A DNA stretch of 64,000 nt from Pseudomonas sp. 8AS (GTDB lineage: Bacteria; Pseudomonadota; Gammaproteobacteria; Pseudomonadales; Pseudomonadaceae): positions 372,001-436,000 of the forward strand of contig NZ_LR733406.1 of assembly GCF_902506505.1 (NCBI RefSeq). Direction: 5' to 3'. The notes beneath the pieces were generated by a model. The model saw only the letters and a program-made list of their open reading frames with translations. It was not told the origin of the DNA and did no database searches. Of the stretch, positions 16,494-26,198 are shown one piece after another; the stretch's first letter is position 1; each line of letters begins with the position of its first letter. The translations under genes were made by a program, and so were the position numbers.

Positions 16494-18383
16494 ATGCCTG
16501 GATGGCTGAAATCCCTGTTGTTGTTGGTGTGCCTGCTGCCGGGGCTGGCCGGTGCGCAGGAACTGATCGAATCCTTTGACGTGACCCTGCAGGTCGAGCC
16601 CGACGGCAACCTGCTGGTTACCGAGCGCATCACCGTGCAGGCCGAAGGCCGGGAGATTCGGCGCGGTATCTTTCGCGAGATTCCGACCCGTTACGGCCTG
16701 GAACATGGCCTGCAGCGCAAGACGCCGATCACCCTGCTCGGCGTGACCCGCGACGGCCGGCCGGAGCCCGTGCGCGAAGAGTCGTCGGGGCATGGCGTGC
16801 GTTTCTACCTGGGCTCGGCCGACCGGCTGCTCGACCCCGGTCGTTATCGCTATGAACTGCGCTATCGCCTGGATGCCCAGCTGGCCCATCGCGACACCGA
16901 GGATGAGCTGTACTGGAACGTCACCGGCAATGCCTGGAGCCTGCCGATCCTGGCGGCCAGCGCCGAGGTGCTGCTGCCCGCGGGAGCGGCGATCGGCGCA
17001 TTGAGCGGCTACACCGGCGTGCGGGGCAGTCGCGGCACCGATTACCGCGAGCTCGGTCGCCAGGATAATCGCGTGCTGCTGGCCACCACGCGTACCTTGC
17101 ATCCAGGCGAGGGCTTCACCCTGGCGATCGCCTGGCCGGCCGGGCTGGTCGAGCGGCCCGCAGCGTTGGCCGCTCTGTGGCGCTTGCTGCAGGACAACCT
17201 TGCCATCCTCTTCGGTGGTCTGTGCGTGCTGGGGCTGTTGGCCTTCTACGGCTACCAGTGGCACCGGCTGGGGCGTGATCCGGCCAAGGGCCTGATCATT
17301 GCGCGCTTCTCGGCGCCGGAAGGGCTCAGCCCGGCGGCTGCCTGCTTCATGTGGCATCGCGGATTTGCCGCCGGCAAGACGGCCAGCCGCGAGCTGGGCA
17401 TCAGCCTGACCGATATGGCCATCCGCCGCCTGCTGCGTCTGGCGGACGACCCGGAGTCCGGCGGTTTGCGCCTGCTGCCGGGCGATGTTGCCAGGGAGCA
17501 GGCCCGCGCCGAGGAGAAGCAACTGCTGGATCAGCTGTTTAGCGACGATGCCCAGCCGCTGCTGCTGCGCCGGCGCTACGAGCCGCGTCTGGCGCAAGCC
17601 CTGCAGACCTTTGCGACGCAGCTCAAGCTGTACGCCAGTCGCTGGTTCGATACGAACAGCGATATCTGGCGGCTCGGCCTGTTCATCGCCAGCGGCTGCA
17701 GCCTGTTGCTGCTGCTCCCGGGGCAGGGCAGTGACACCCGGGAAATGCTCGGGCTGCTGCTGGGCTGTGCGGTGGCCGGCGGCATCGCCGTTTACGCCTT
17801 CGACAGCGGTAGCGACAACGGCATCATTACCGGGGTCATCAGTGTGTCGGTCGCCCTGATCCTGCTGGTCATCGTCGCCAGCCGGGTCGGCGATGTGGTG
17901 ATGGGCCTGGTGCTGGCGCTGTGGCTGCAGGTCATTCTGTTCCGCTTCCTGCTGCGCGCCCCGACCCGGCAGACGCGGCAGTTGCTGGATGAGCTGGAGG
18001 GCTACCGCGAGTACCTGCGTCTGGCCGAGGGCGACAGCCTGGCCCGGGTCGGCACCGCGCCGGCGATGAGCATCGCCCTGTACGAGCAGCACCTGCCCTA
18101 TGCCATGGCGCTGGGCGTCGAGGCGCAGTGGACCGCGCGCTTCAGCCATGCCCTGCAGAGTGGCGCGATCGAGCCCGAGCTGCGCGAGTACCGGCCGGAC
18201 TGGTTCAGTGGCCGGGACCCTTTCGGCGCCACCCGGGGCCTGACGCAAACCCTGGCCAGCGCCTCGACGCCGCCGCCCAGTCCGCGCTTGGGTGGTTCCT
18301 CGTCGTCCTCGTCCAGTAGCCCGTCTTCCGGTGGCGGCTCCTCGGGCGGCGGTGGCGGTGGTGGCGGCGGCGGTGGCTGGTAA
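16494..18383 (+). CDS. DUF2207 domain membrane protein (second copy)
   Basis: A 629-residue paralogue of the preceding gene with the same architecture: signal peptide MPGWLKSLLLLVCLLPGLAGA, DUF2207 domain with REIRRGIFREIPTRYGL and EDELYWNVTGNAWSLPI, membrane spans, and a Ser/Gly tail ending in polyglycine-Trp. Identity is strongest in the first 30 codons and in MSIALYEQHLPYAMAL near the end, and lowest in the membrane block. GGAGAG eight bases before the ATG at 16494 supports the start. It arose by tandem duplication and probably acts with LemA. Confidence 0.9.
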   Translation: MPGWLKSLLLLVCLLPGLAGAQELIESFDVTLQVEPDGNLLVTERITVQAEGREIRRGIFREIPTRYGLEHGLQRKTPITLLGVTRDGRPEPVREESSGHGVRFYLGSADRLLDPGRYRYELRYRLDAQLAHRDTEDELYWNVTGNAWSLPILAASAEVLLPAGAAIGALSGYTGVRGSRGTDYRELGRQDNRVLLATTRTLHPGEGFTLAIAWPAGLVERPAALAALWRLLQDNLAILFGGLCVLGLLAFYGYQWHRLGRDPAKGLIIARFSAPEGLSPAAACFMWHRGFAAGKTASRELGISLTDMAIRRLLRLADDPESGGLRLLPGDVAREQARAEEKQLLDQLFSDDAQPLLLRRRYEPRLAQALQTFATQLKLYASRWFDTNSDIWRLGLFIASGCSLLLLLPGQGSDTREMLGLLLGCAVAGGIAVYAFDSGSDNGIITGVISVSVALILLVIVASRVGDVVMGLVLALWLQVILFRFLLRAPTRQTRQLLDELEGYREYLRLAEGDSLARVGTAPAMSIALYEQHLPYAMALGVEAQWTARFSHALQSGAIEPELREYRPDWFSGRDPFGATRGLTQTLASASTPPPSPRLGGSSSSSSSSPSSGGGSSGGGGGGGGGGGW

Positions 18384-18406
18384 GGCGGCGGGCGCGCCGA
18401 GCGCAC

Positions 18407-18640
18407 TCAGCGCCTGGTGGCTTTCAGCTTCTCCGCCAGGCGCAGGCTGTGTGCCAGTCGCTCGTCTTCGCTGAGCACGGGGTTGTCCAGCACCTCGTTC
18501 ATCGCGTCGATCAGCTCGCGCTGTTGCTGCGCGCGCTGAGCCAGCTGCTGCAGTTGCGCCGCGCTGCGCCAGCTCCAGAACGCCCAGCCGAGCACGGCCA
18601 GCAGCATCAGGGCGAGGATCAGCAGGGCCAGGCTGTTCAT
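18407..18640 (-). CDS. Small single-span membrane protein
   Basis: A 77-residue product with one N-terminal hydrophobic segment (SLALLILALMLLAVLGWAFW) and a charged helical, coiled-coil-like remainder rich in Gln and Arg. No family is recognised. It is encoded convergently with the second DUF2207 gene. Length and a single anchor suggest a membrane-tethered cytosolic helix. Confidence 0.65.
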   Translation of the reverse strand: MNSLALLILALMLLAVLGWAFWSWRSAAQLQQLAQRAQQQRELIDAMNEVLDNPVLSEDERLAHSLRLAEKLKATRR

Positions 18641-18703
18641 GGTGGGGTTCCTGTGGCGCGTCGGGGTGCTGCACGGTAGCAGGCCCGCCGCGCGCCGTCA
18701 GCG

Positions 18704-19597
18704 TCAGCACCAGTGCCAGCTGCTGCGCGCCACGGCGTCATGGGCATGCAGGCTTTCCGCATGCACCACCTGCAAGTGGAAGGCGCTGATGCCGGGTTGT
18801 TTGCGCAGCGCGGCATGCAGGCGGCGGGCGGCGTCTTCGCAGAACATCGGGTTCTGCCCGTTGGCCAGGGCGAAGGCCTGTTCGTCGGCGCGCTTGACCG
18901 CGGTTTGCAGGGCGGTGCCCAGTGCCTGTTCGGCGCCCTCGATCAGCGCCAGCAGCGGCAGCTCGGTCGCATGGGGGGACAGACGCACCTGCAGGGTGGC
19001 GCTGCTGCGCTGGCTGTGCGGGGTCGCGAGAATGCCCTGGGCGCTGCCCAGCCATTCGATGATGTCCGCATGATCGAGACTCTTTCCTGCAAAATCGCTG
19101 CTGAATTGCCGCTGTATCAGTTGCCGGGCGAGGGCCGCCGAGCACGGGCAGGTCGAGGAATAGCCGATCTCCAACTGCAGTTCCACGTGAAACCCTCCCT
19201 GGGCGTCCAGGCGGCTGCGCAGCGCGAAGGGGTAACCTTTCCAGCCGGCCAGCGGGCTGACCAGGGCCGGGCGCTTGAGCAGCAACTCGCCAGCCAGCTC
19301 CAGGTACGCCTGCTGCGCCAGGCCCAGGTGGCTGGCGAGGAAACGCTCGAGCACCTGGCGCAGGACCGCGCTATCCAGCTCGCAGCCGTCCAGTTGCTCC
19401 AGCGCCAGGTACAGGCGCGACATATGGATGCCCCGTGCGTCGGGCTCGTCCAGGCTCACGGCGGCGCTGGCTCGCCCCGCCAGCGCCTGGCCGGCCAGGC
19501 GCAAGGGCAGGGCGATCCGCCGCATGCCGACCCAGTCCAGTGTCTGTTGCGAGGTAGCGCCGTGCAGGGCGACATCCGGCAGGGTGAGGGTGTTCAT
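18704..19597 (-). CDS. folE2: GTP cyclohydrolase FolE2 (type IB)
   Basis: FolE2 converts GTP to 7,8-dihydroneopterin triphosphate for folate synthesis and can use metals other than zinc, replacing FolE1 during zinc limitation. The 297-residue product shows [17 protein letters not shown] with the metal-binding Cys around residue 150 and the C-terminal [18 protein letters not shown], both conserved in type IB enzymes. It is divergent from zigA, with a Zur-box-like palindrome between them, which fits induction by zinc starvation. Confidence 0.95.
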   Translation of the reverse strand: MNTLTLPDVALHGATSQQTLDWVGMRRIALPLRLAGQALAGRASAAVSLDEPDARGIHMSRLYLALEQLDGCELDSAVLRQVLERFLASHLGLAQQAYLELAGELLLKRPALVSPLAGWKGYPFALRSRLDAQGGFHVELQLEIGYSSTCPCSAALARQLIQRQFSSDFAGKSLDHADIIEWLGSAQGILATPHSQRSSATLQVRLSPHATELPLLALIEGAEQALGTALQTAVKRADEQAFALANGQNPMFCEDAARRLHAALRKQPGISAFHLQVVHAESLHAHDAVARSSWHWC

Positions 19598-19626
19598 CGG
19601 CGATCCGTCGGTGGTGGCTGGAATTT

Positions 19627-19645
19627 AATGTTATGTTATAACAAG
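19627..19645. promoter_or_regulatory. Zur box
   Basis: The AT-rich palindrome TGTTATGTTATAACAAG at 19629-19645 matches the gamma-proteobacterial Zur operator pattern (GTTATAnnATAAC type). It is 30 bases before the folE2 start and about 125 bases before zigA, so one site could repress both divergent genes when zinc is sufficient. folE2 and COG0523 genes are established members of Zur regulons; the site itself is a visual match. Confidence 0.8.
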
Positions 19646-19768
19646 AAAATTCAAAAGCCTGACCTGGCTGAGCCGCGCCGAGCGAAAGTGAACGCGACCT
19701 TGTGCGCGAGGCCAGGGAGCACCAGCAGCAGCGCGACAAACCGCTCCGTGATCGATGAGGTAAACCCG

Positions 19769-20974
<1,206 letters not shown>

Positions 20975-20981
20975 TGCCGGC

Positions 20982-21335
20982 CTAGCGGGCCATCCACACG
21001 CCCTTGCTCTGCTGTTCGCAGGCCGGCTTGAGGTAGCGCGCGTCGCTGGCGACGCCGTAGTAGTGGATGTCCTGCTGGTAGGGCGTGCCGCTGACCCGGG
21101 CATTGCGGCATTCGCCGAACGCGCCGGCCGGGCATTGCGCGACGAAGCTGACCTCGACCTTCTGCCCCTGCAGTTGCGGGGCGCAGAAGCCGTTGCGGAA
21201 CAGGTTGGCCGGGATGCTGCGGTTCTGCTGGCAGACTTTCACATCCACCTGGCTGCCCTGGCTGTGCACCACGCAGGCCTCGCCCCAGGCCTGGCCGGCC
21301 AACCCGAGCAACAGTACGACGGCAATCGAACGCAT
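20982..21335 (-). CDS. Small exported cysteine-containing protein
   Basis: A 117-residue protein with a signal peptide (MRSIAVVLLLGLAGQAWG) and a mature part with six cysteines, probably disulfide-bonded in the periplasm. No family is recognised. The start at 21335 is preceded by AAGGAT at suitable distance. It is convergent with zigA and divergent from the second COG0523 gene, so it may share the zinc context, but nothing in the sequence shows metal binding directly. Confidence 0.75.
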   Translation of the reverse strand: MRSIAVVLLLGLAGQAWGEACVVHSQGSQVDVKVCQQNRSIPANLFRNGFCAPQLQGQKVEVSFVAQCPAGAFGECRNARVSGTPYQQDIHYYGVASDARYLKPACEQQSKGVWMAR

Positions 21336-21408
21336 CCCGCTTATCCTTGAAAGGCAAAGTGCCGACTTTAGCCTTTTCCGCCAGCCGGCAAAACCGCACC
21401 ATAGGGCC

Positions 21409-22377
21409 ATGCTGACGAATATCCCCTGTCATGTGATCGCCGGCCCGCTGGGCGCCGGCAAGACCAGCCTGATCCGCCACCTGCTGGCGGACAAGCCGGC
21501 GCACGAGCGCTGGGCGGTGCTGATCAACGAGTTCGGCCAGATCGGTCTGGATGCCGCGCTGCTGGCGACCGACGCCGACGGCATCAGCCTGGCCGAGGTG
21601 GCCGGCGGCTGCCTGTGCTGCGTCAACGGCGCGCCGTTCCAGGTCGGCCTCGGGCGGCTGTTGCGCAAGGCGCAGCCCGACCGCCTGCTGATCGAGCCAT
21701 CCGGGCTGGGCCATCCCCTGCAGCTGCTGCAGCAACTGGGCGAGGCACCCTGGTCTGGCGTGCTGGCCGTGCAGCCGCCGGTGATGGTGCTGGATGCCGC
21801 CGCCCTGGCCGCCGGCGAGGCGCTGCCGGCGGTGCAGGCCGATGCCCTGGGTGCCATGGGCCTGCTGCTGCTGAACAAGGCCGAGCAGCTGGACCAGGCC
21901 GCCCGCGCCAAACTGGCGGCGCGCCTGCCGGCGCTGCCGCTGCGCTGGACCAGCCAGGGACGCCTGGCCTTCGCCGACCTGCCGGGGCAGGCGAGCCGCG
22001 CCGGGCCAGCGGGCGCGGCAGCCGAGCCGCCCCTAGGTGCCCCGCCTCCGCTGGCGCTGTGGACCGATGCGCGCACGCCGATCTGCCAGACCCGGCAGCA
22101 GGCCGAGGGCTGGAGCATCGGCTGGCGCTGGCACCCCAGCCAGCGCTTCGAACTGCTGCGGGTCCAGCAGTGGTTGGCCGGCCTGGCCTGGCGCCGGGCC
22201 AAGCTGGTGCTGCAGACCAATACCGGCTGGCTGTCGGCCAATGCCCTGGGCGGCCAGGCACCGCACTGGCAGAGCAGCGAGTGGCGCAAGGATTCGCGAC
22301 TGGAGCTGATCTTCGCCGAAGCGCAGAACGCGGCCGAACTGCAGCGCGGCCTGCAGGCCTGCCTGCTGGGTGACTAG
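21409..22377 (+). CDS. Second COG0523 family GTPase (CobW/YjiA-like)
   Basis: A 322-residue G3E GTPase with Walker A GPLGAGKTSLI at 12-22, the metal motif GGCLCCVNG around 66-74, LIEPSGLGHP and LLNKAEQL for guanine recognition. It is shorter than ZigA and has a Gly/Pro-rich linker (AGPAGAAAEPPLGAPPP) before the C-terminal domain. Two COG0523 proteins in a row by a Zur box suggest another zinc chaperone; a different metal is possible, since no separate operator is visible in front of it. Confidence 0.85.
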   Translation: MLTNIPCHVIAGPLGAGKTSLIRHLLADKPAHERWAVLINEFGQIGLDAALLATDADGISLAEVAGGCLCCVNGAPFQVGLGRLLRKAQPDRLLIEPSGLGHPLQLLQQLGEAPWSGVLAVQPPVMVLDAAALAAGEALPAVQADALGAMGLLLLNKAEQLDQAARAKLAARLPALPLRWTSQGRLAFADLPGQASRAGPAGAAAEPPLGAPPPLALWTDARTPICQTRQQAEGWSIGWRWHPSQRFELLRVQQWLAGLAWRRAKLVLQTNTGWLSANALGGQAPHWQSSEWRKDSRLELIFAEAQNAAELQRGLQACLLGD

Positions 22378-22538
22378 TGGCCTGTTTGGTTAATTCAAAT
22401 ATCCAATTTCGGCGCCAGACTTCGCCATACGTCGTTGCCACTCCTCGCCGTAGCCCTGCTACGACTTGTCGCGGCGCCTAGTCTGGCAAACCCTGGCACT
22501 CGAGCTTGAATGCACGGATTAGCCACACAGGCCACTAG
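22374..22538. repeat. Long imperfect palindromic intergenic element
   Basis: A 165-base element whose ends are inverted (CTAGTGGCCTG at the left, CAGGCCACTAG at the right) with inner inverted pairs such as GGCGCCAGACT and AGTCTGGC. It starts inside the stop codon of the COG0523 gene. The layout resembles the two 141-142-base palindromes at 24915 and 30820, though its sequence is different. No coding sequence fits. The rest of the 22378-22704 gap shows nothing recognisable. Confidence 0.7.
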
Positions 22539-22704
22539 GAGGGCTGCGCCAGACTCGCTGTGCAGGCTGGTCTCCAGCCAGAGCAGGCGCGCGTGGAGCT
22601 GGCTATTGGATGGCTTTATCGCCGAACATTCGGCGGCTTTGCCCGCCTGACGCCTGCCGGTGCGCTGGTTACACTAGCCGCAGATTTCCTCTGCGGCGTT
22701 CCCC

Positions 22705-23586
22705 ATGCATTTGCTCTCCTGGTCCCACCCGAGTTCCGCCGGCTTCACCCTGACCGGCTGGCACACGCCGCCGTCCGGCAAGCCCTTGCTGCATTTCCTG
22801 CACGGCAACGGGTTCTGCGGGCGTACCTACGAGCCCATGCTGGCGCTGCTGGCCGAGCGGTTCGACCTGTGGCTGTGCGATGTCCAGGGCCACGGCGAAA
22901 CCGAGCACGGCGGCCGCTTCCATGGCTGGAACCGCAGCGCCGAGCTGGCCGTGGAGGCCTTCGAGGCCGGCCGCGGGATCTTCGGCGCGGTGCCGTGCTT
23001 CGCCCTCGGCCACAGCTTCGGCGGGGTCCTCACCAGCCTGATCCTGGCGCACCACCCGCAGCTGTTCCAGCGCGCGGTGCTGCTCGATCCGGTGCTGTTC
23101 AGCCCGCCGATGATCGGCGTCATGAGCCTCTCCGAACTGCTCGGCCTGCACCGGCGCAACACCATGGCGAAGAAGTCGGCGGCGCGCCGCAGGCACTGGC
23201 CGGATCGCGCCACGGCCTTCGCCCTGCTGCAGGGCCGCGGCATCTTCCGCGGCTGGACCGACGCGGCGCTGCAGGCCTATGTCGACCACGCGCTGAAGGA
23301 CGCGGCCGAGGGCGGCGTCGAGCTGAAATGCCGGCCCAGCCGCGAGGTGGATATCTTCAGTTCCTTCCCCAAGCGCCTGTGGCCGGCGCTGGCCAAGGTG
23401 CAGACGCCGACCCTGCTGCTGCACGGCGGCAAGAGCTACCCCTTCGTCGGCAAGTCGGCGCGGCGCCTGGCGGCGAGCAACCCGGCAGTGATCGAGCGGC
23501 AGGTCGAGGGCGGGCACTGCTTCATGCAGGAGCAGCCGGCGCAGAGTGCCGAACGGGTCTGTGACTTCCTCCTGCCGCGCGGCTGA
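22705..23586 (+). CDS. Alpha/beta hydrolase
   Basis: A 293-residue alpha/beta hydrolase-fold protein: oxyanion region LHFLHGNGFCGRTYEP around 28-43, nucleophile elbow GHSFGG around 106-111, a late acid in the LLLHGGKSYPF region, and catalytic His in VEGGHCFMQEQP. These complete a Ser-Asp-His triad. Substrate is unknown. It stands alone between a palindromic repeat and the DUF3301 gene. Confidence 0.85.
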   Translation: MHLLSWSHPSSAGFTLTGWHTPPSGKPLLHFLHGNGFCGRTYEPMLALLAERFDLWLCDVQGHGETEHGGRFHGWNRSAELAVEAFEAGRGIFGAVPCFALGHSFGGVLTSLILAHHPQLFQRAVLLDPVLFSPPMIGVMSLSELLGLHRRNTMAKKSAARRRHWPDRATAFALLQGRGIFRGWTDAALQAYVDHALKDAAEGGVELKCRPSREVDIFSSFPKRLWPALAKVQTPTLLLHGGKSYPFVGKSARRLAASNPAVIERQVEGGHCFMQEQPAQSAERVCDFLLPRG

Positions 23587-23705
23587 GCCGAGCGCCGCGC
23601 GCGAGGCGGTCTGGCTGGCGCTGGCCGAGTTGGAGCGAATCTTCTTCGCCTGCATCGAGCGCCGGCGGCTTTGCTCACGTATCAGCGGGACAGGACACTA
23701 GACGC

Positions 23706-24113
23706 TTAGTGGTCCATCCGGTCGTGGCGGCGCTTCCAGTCCTGCAGCTGGATTACCTTGGCCTCGTGCTGGGTGGCCACCGGCTCCTCCTGCGGGGTGC
23801 TGATCGGGTAGGCGTCCAGCTCGATGCGCCCGAGCTGCTGGCCGAACATGCTGATGCTGCCGCTCAGGCGCTGCTCGCCGGTGACGGTGAATTCGAAGTC
23901 ATAGAGCCGGGCCAGGCGTCGGTTGCCGCGGGTGTCGCGCTGCAGGGCCAGGCCGCGCAGGGCGACGTTGCCATCGAGCAGTTCGATATCCAGCTTGGCG
24001 CAGTGACGCTTGACCAGTTCCAGGGCGCGCTCGCGAATGCCGTGGCCACGCCAGAGCCAGGCGGCGACGGCGGCGCACAACAGCAGCAGGGTCAGATCGG
24101 CCAGGCTCAGCAT
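23706..24113 (-). CDS. DUF3301 family membrane protein
   Basis: A 135-residue protein with one N-terminal span (LADLTLLLLCAAVAAWLW) followed by ALELVKRHCAKLDIELLDGNVAL and RRLARLYDFEFT, which match the DUF3301 family of pseudomonads and relatives. Function is unknown. It is convergent with the hydrolase gene and about 160 bases from the thioesterase gene; that gap shows only GC-rich sequence. Confidence 0.82.
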   Translation of the reverse strand: MLSLADLTLLLLCAAVAAWLWRGHGIRERALELVKRHCAKLDIELLDGNVALRGLALQRDTRGNRRLARLYDFEFTVTGEQRLSGSISMFGQQLGRIELDAYPISTPQEEPVATQHEAKVIQLQDWKRRHDRMDH

Positions 24114-24273
24114 GACAACTCCACGGGCAACCCCGGCAGCTTAACCGAGCGGCCCGCAGAACTCAGCCCCCGCCCTTGCGACGGCCCGGCTTCTTGGTTA
24201 GCGTCGGCCGACGAGGCCATCGGCGGGTGCCCGGATGCGCGCCCGTGGCGGCTGCCGCGGGCGCGGGCGCGAC

Positions 24274-24750
24274 TCAGGCGTTGAGGGCCAGGTAGCGCTG
24301 CTCCAGCTCCTCGCGGATGGCCCGGCGCTGCTGCGCCTGGGAGAAGCGCCGCTGCTCGTCGGCGGTGGTCGGCTGCAGGGGTAGCACGGGCTGGGACTGG
24401 CCGTTGTCGTCCACCGCGATCATGGTGAAGAAGCAGCTGTTGGTGTGGCGCACCGAGCGCTCGCGGATGTTCTCGGTGATCACCTTGATACCGATCTCCA
24501 TCGAGGTGCGGCCGGTGTAGTTGACCGAAGCGAGGAAGGTCACCAGCTCGCCGACGTTGATCGGCTCGCGGAAGATCACCTGATCCACCGACAGGGTCAC
24601 CACGTAGCTGCCGGCATAGCGGCTGGCGCAGGCGTAGGCGACCTGGTCGAGGTACTTGAGCAGGGTGCCGCCATGCACCTTGCCGGAAAAGTTGGCCATG
24701 TCCGGGGTCATCAGGACGGTCATCGACAGTTTGTTGGTTCCAAGTTCCAT
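24274..24750 (-). CDS. Acyl-CoA thioesterase (hot-dog fold)
   Basis: A 158-residue single-hot-dog thioesterase: MTVLMTPDMANFSGKVHGGTLLKYLDQ region with the GxVHGGxLLxxLD signature around 20-34, then SVDQVIFREPINVGELVTF and SMEIGIKVITENI. It hydrolyses acyl-CoA to free acid and CoA. The start MELGTNKLSM at 24750 is the usual family N-terminus; the longer open frame upstream is non-coding in character. Confidence 0.9.
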   Translation of the reverse strand: MELGTNKLSMTVLMTPDMANFSGKVHGGTLLKYLDQVAYACASRYAGSYVVTLSVDQVIFREPINVGELVTFLASVNYTGRTSMEIGIKVITENIRERSVRHTNSCFFTMIAVDDNGQSQPVLPLQPTTADEQRRFSQAQQRRAIREELEQRYLALNA

Positions 24751-24914
24751 GCGTTTCTCATAGGCAAGTAAGGAAGTGCCGGCCTGTGCAGTCCTGCGGG
24801 TCTGCTTATTGTTATAGGTGCTGCGGGTGATCTTCGCGGGGCCAGCGCGCCGGGCCATGCAAGTTTGCGGCCGCGGCAGCCGCGCAGTATCTCCGATCCG
24901 CCCGCGGCCCGCTA

Positions 24915-25056
24915 AGAACCTGTTTACGATCTCCTGACTCGCGGCCATACCGCGTTAAAAACGGCCTCGGAGTGCTCATTTACAACTCGTAAACTGCGCT
25001 TCCTCGGCCGTTTTTGCCTTGTCTGGCTCTAATTCAGAAGATCGTAAACAGGTCCT
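24915..25056. repeat. 142-base palindromic intergenic element (copy A)
   Basis: Outer arms AGAACCTGTTTACGATCT (24915-24932) and AGATCGTAAACAGGTCCT (25039-25056) are inverted, and an inner pair AAAACGGCC / GGCCGTTTT flanks a central CATTTAC...GTAAACTG hairpin. It shares its design and inner words (GCGTTAAAAAC, CTCATTTACA, AAACTGCGCTTCCTCG) with the copy at 30820-30960. It occupies part of the 24751-25398 gap. No open frame is convincing. It is probably a non-autonomous mobile or REP-like element. Confidence 0.75.
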
Positions 25057-25300
25057 AAGCCGCGTGCTTGCTAGTCGCCAGGAGGCGCCCCTGATGTTCA
25101 CCGCCCTGCGTTACAGCCCGTTGCTTGTGCTGCCTTTGGGTGCCCCGTGCACTGCGGCGGAGCGCTGGGCATTGGCGCGCACTTTGGTCTGGGCGATGGC
25201 GGGTTGGCGGTAGCGCTGCTGTGGCGGGGTGCCGACAGGTGCGAGCTGGTTGCCACCGCAAAACCGGCAGTGCGGCGAGGCCCTATCCCTGTGCAAGTGC

Positions 25301-25380
25301 TTTTGAGTGGGAGCGGATTTATCCGCGATTGAGTCAGGCACTGCGGTGGCCTTATCGCGGATAAATCCGCTTCCACAAAA
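25301..25380. repeat. REP-like inverted pair
   Basis: Two inverted REP units, GGGAGCGGATTTATCCGCGAT and ATCGCGGATAAATCCGC, are separated by 24 bases. Each unit is itself a short hairpin (GCGGATTTATCCGC), the typical form of Pseudomonas REP sequences. It lies just beyond the SDR gene that ends at 25399 and may act as its transcription stop. Other sequence between 25057 and 25300 shows nothing recognisable. Confidence 0.85.
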
Positions 25381-25398
25381 GCTGCGCCCGACCGGCGT

Positions 25399-26157
25399 TT
25401 ATTTGCCGGCCGACAGGCCCAGGTCGATGGCCAGGTCGGCGCCGGTGATGGCGCTGGCGCCCGGCTGGCAGAGGAAGTACGCCAGCTCGGCCACCTCGCC
25501 AGGCTGGACGAAGCGCGCGGCCTGACCCTGCGGGTACTTGGCCAGCAGGCTGCGGTAGTAGCCCAGCGGGTCGCCATTGCCGTAGCGCTCGGCCTGGAAG
25601 GCCAGCATCGGCGTGTCGATATCGCCGGGCGATACGGTGTTGCAGCGCACGCCGAAGGGCGCCAGATCCAGCGCCAGGGTCTTGCCGAGCAGGGTCAGGC
25701 CGCCCTTGCTGGCGCAGTAGGCCGCAGCGTTCTGGTTGCCCTGGCGCCCGGCATCGCTGGAGATATTGACGATGGCGCCCTTGCTGTCCTTGAGATGGGG
25801 AATGGCCGCCGAGCACATGAAGAAGGGGGCCTTGAGGTTGACCGCCATGAGCAGGTCGAAATCCTCTTCGCTGAACTCGTCCACCGGCCCTTCGCGCCAT
25901 ACCCCAGCGGCATTCACCAGGGCATCCAGCCGGCCGACCCGGCCGAGTACGCGGCTGACCACCTCGCGGCAGGCCTCGGCTGTGCGCAGGTCGGCGGGAA
26001 TGGAGCCGGCCAGCGGCAGCTCGTGGCCCAGCTCGGCGAGGCCGGCGTTGTTCTGGTCGGTCACCACCACCCGCCAGTTGCCCTGGTGAAAGCGTTGCGC
26101 CAGGGCACGGCCGAGGCCGCCGGCGGCGCCGGTGATCAGTACGACGGGTTGGGGCAT
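25399..26157 (-). CDS. SDR family oxidoreductase (first)
   Basis: A 252-residue short-chain dehydrogenase/reductase: cofactor motif GAAGGLGRA at 10-18, NAAG around 86-89, catalytic Ser in IVNISSDAG and YCASK with catalytic Tyr/Lys around 147-151. Asp in VTDQN after beta-2 suggests NAD preference. It lies 41 bases after the glutamine-synthetase-like gene on the same strand, so it probably belongs to one catabolic operon with that gene and the aminotransferase. Confidence 0.9.
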   Translation of the reverse strand: MPQPVVLITGAAGGLGRALAQRFHQGNWRVVVTDQNNAGLAELGHELPLAGSIPADLRTAEACREVVSRVLGRVGRLDALVNAAGVWREGPVDEFSEEDFDLLMAVNLKAPFFMCSAAIPHLKDSKGAIVNISSDAGRQGNQNAAAYCASKGGLTLLGKTLALDLAPFGVRCNTVSPGDIDTPMLAFQAERYGNGDPLGYYRSLLAKYPQGQAARFVQPGEVAELAYFLCQPGASAITGADLAIDLGLSAGK

Positions 26158-26198
26158 GGCAGGCTCCGTATGCGGAAAGAATTAGGCTTTGCGTAGGG

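Noticed and set aside
18713..19768. N-terminal extension of zigA
   Set aside because: The frame before 19769 is antisense to folE2 and contains the Zur box; the GTPase fold starts at [12 protein letters not shown].
22378..25380. CRISPR array
   Set aside because: The repeats are inverted hairpins, few and unequal in spacing, with no spacer-repeat pattern and no cas genes nearby.
24751..25398. Small ORFs at 25019-25213 and 25125-25364
   Set aside because: They run through the palindromic and REP repeats and have no ribosome site or recognisable product.
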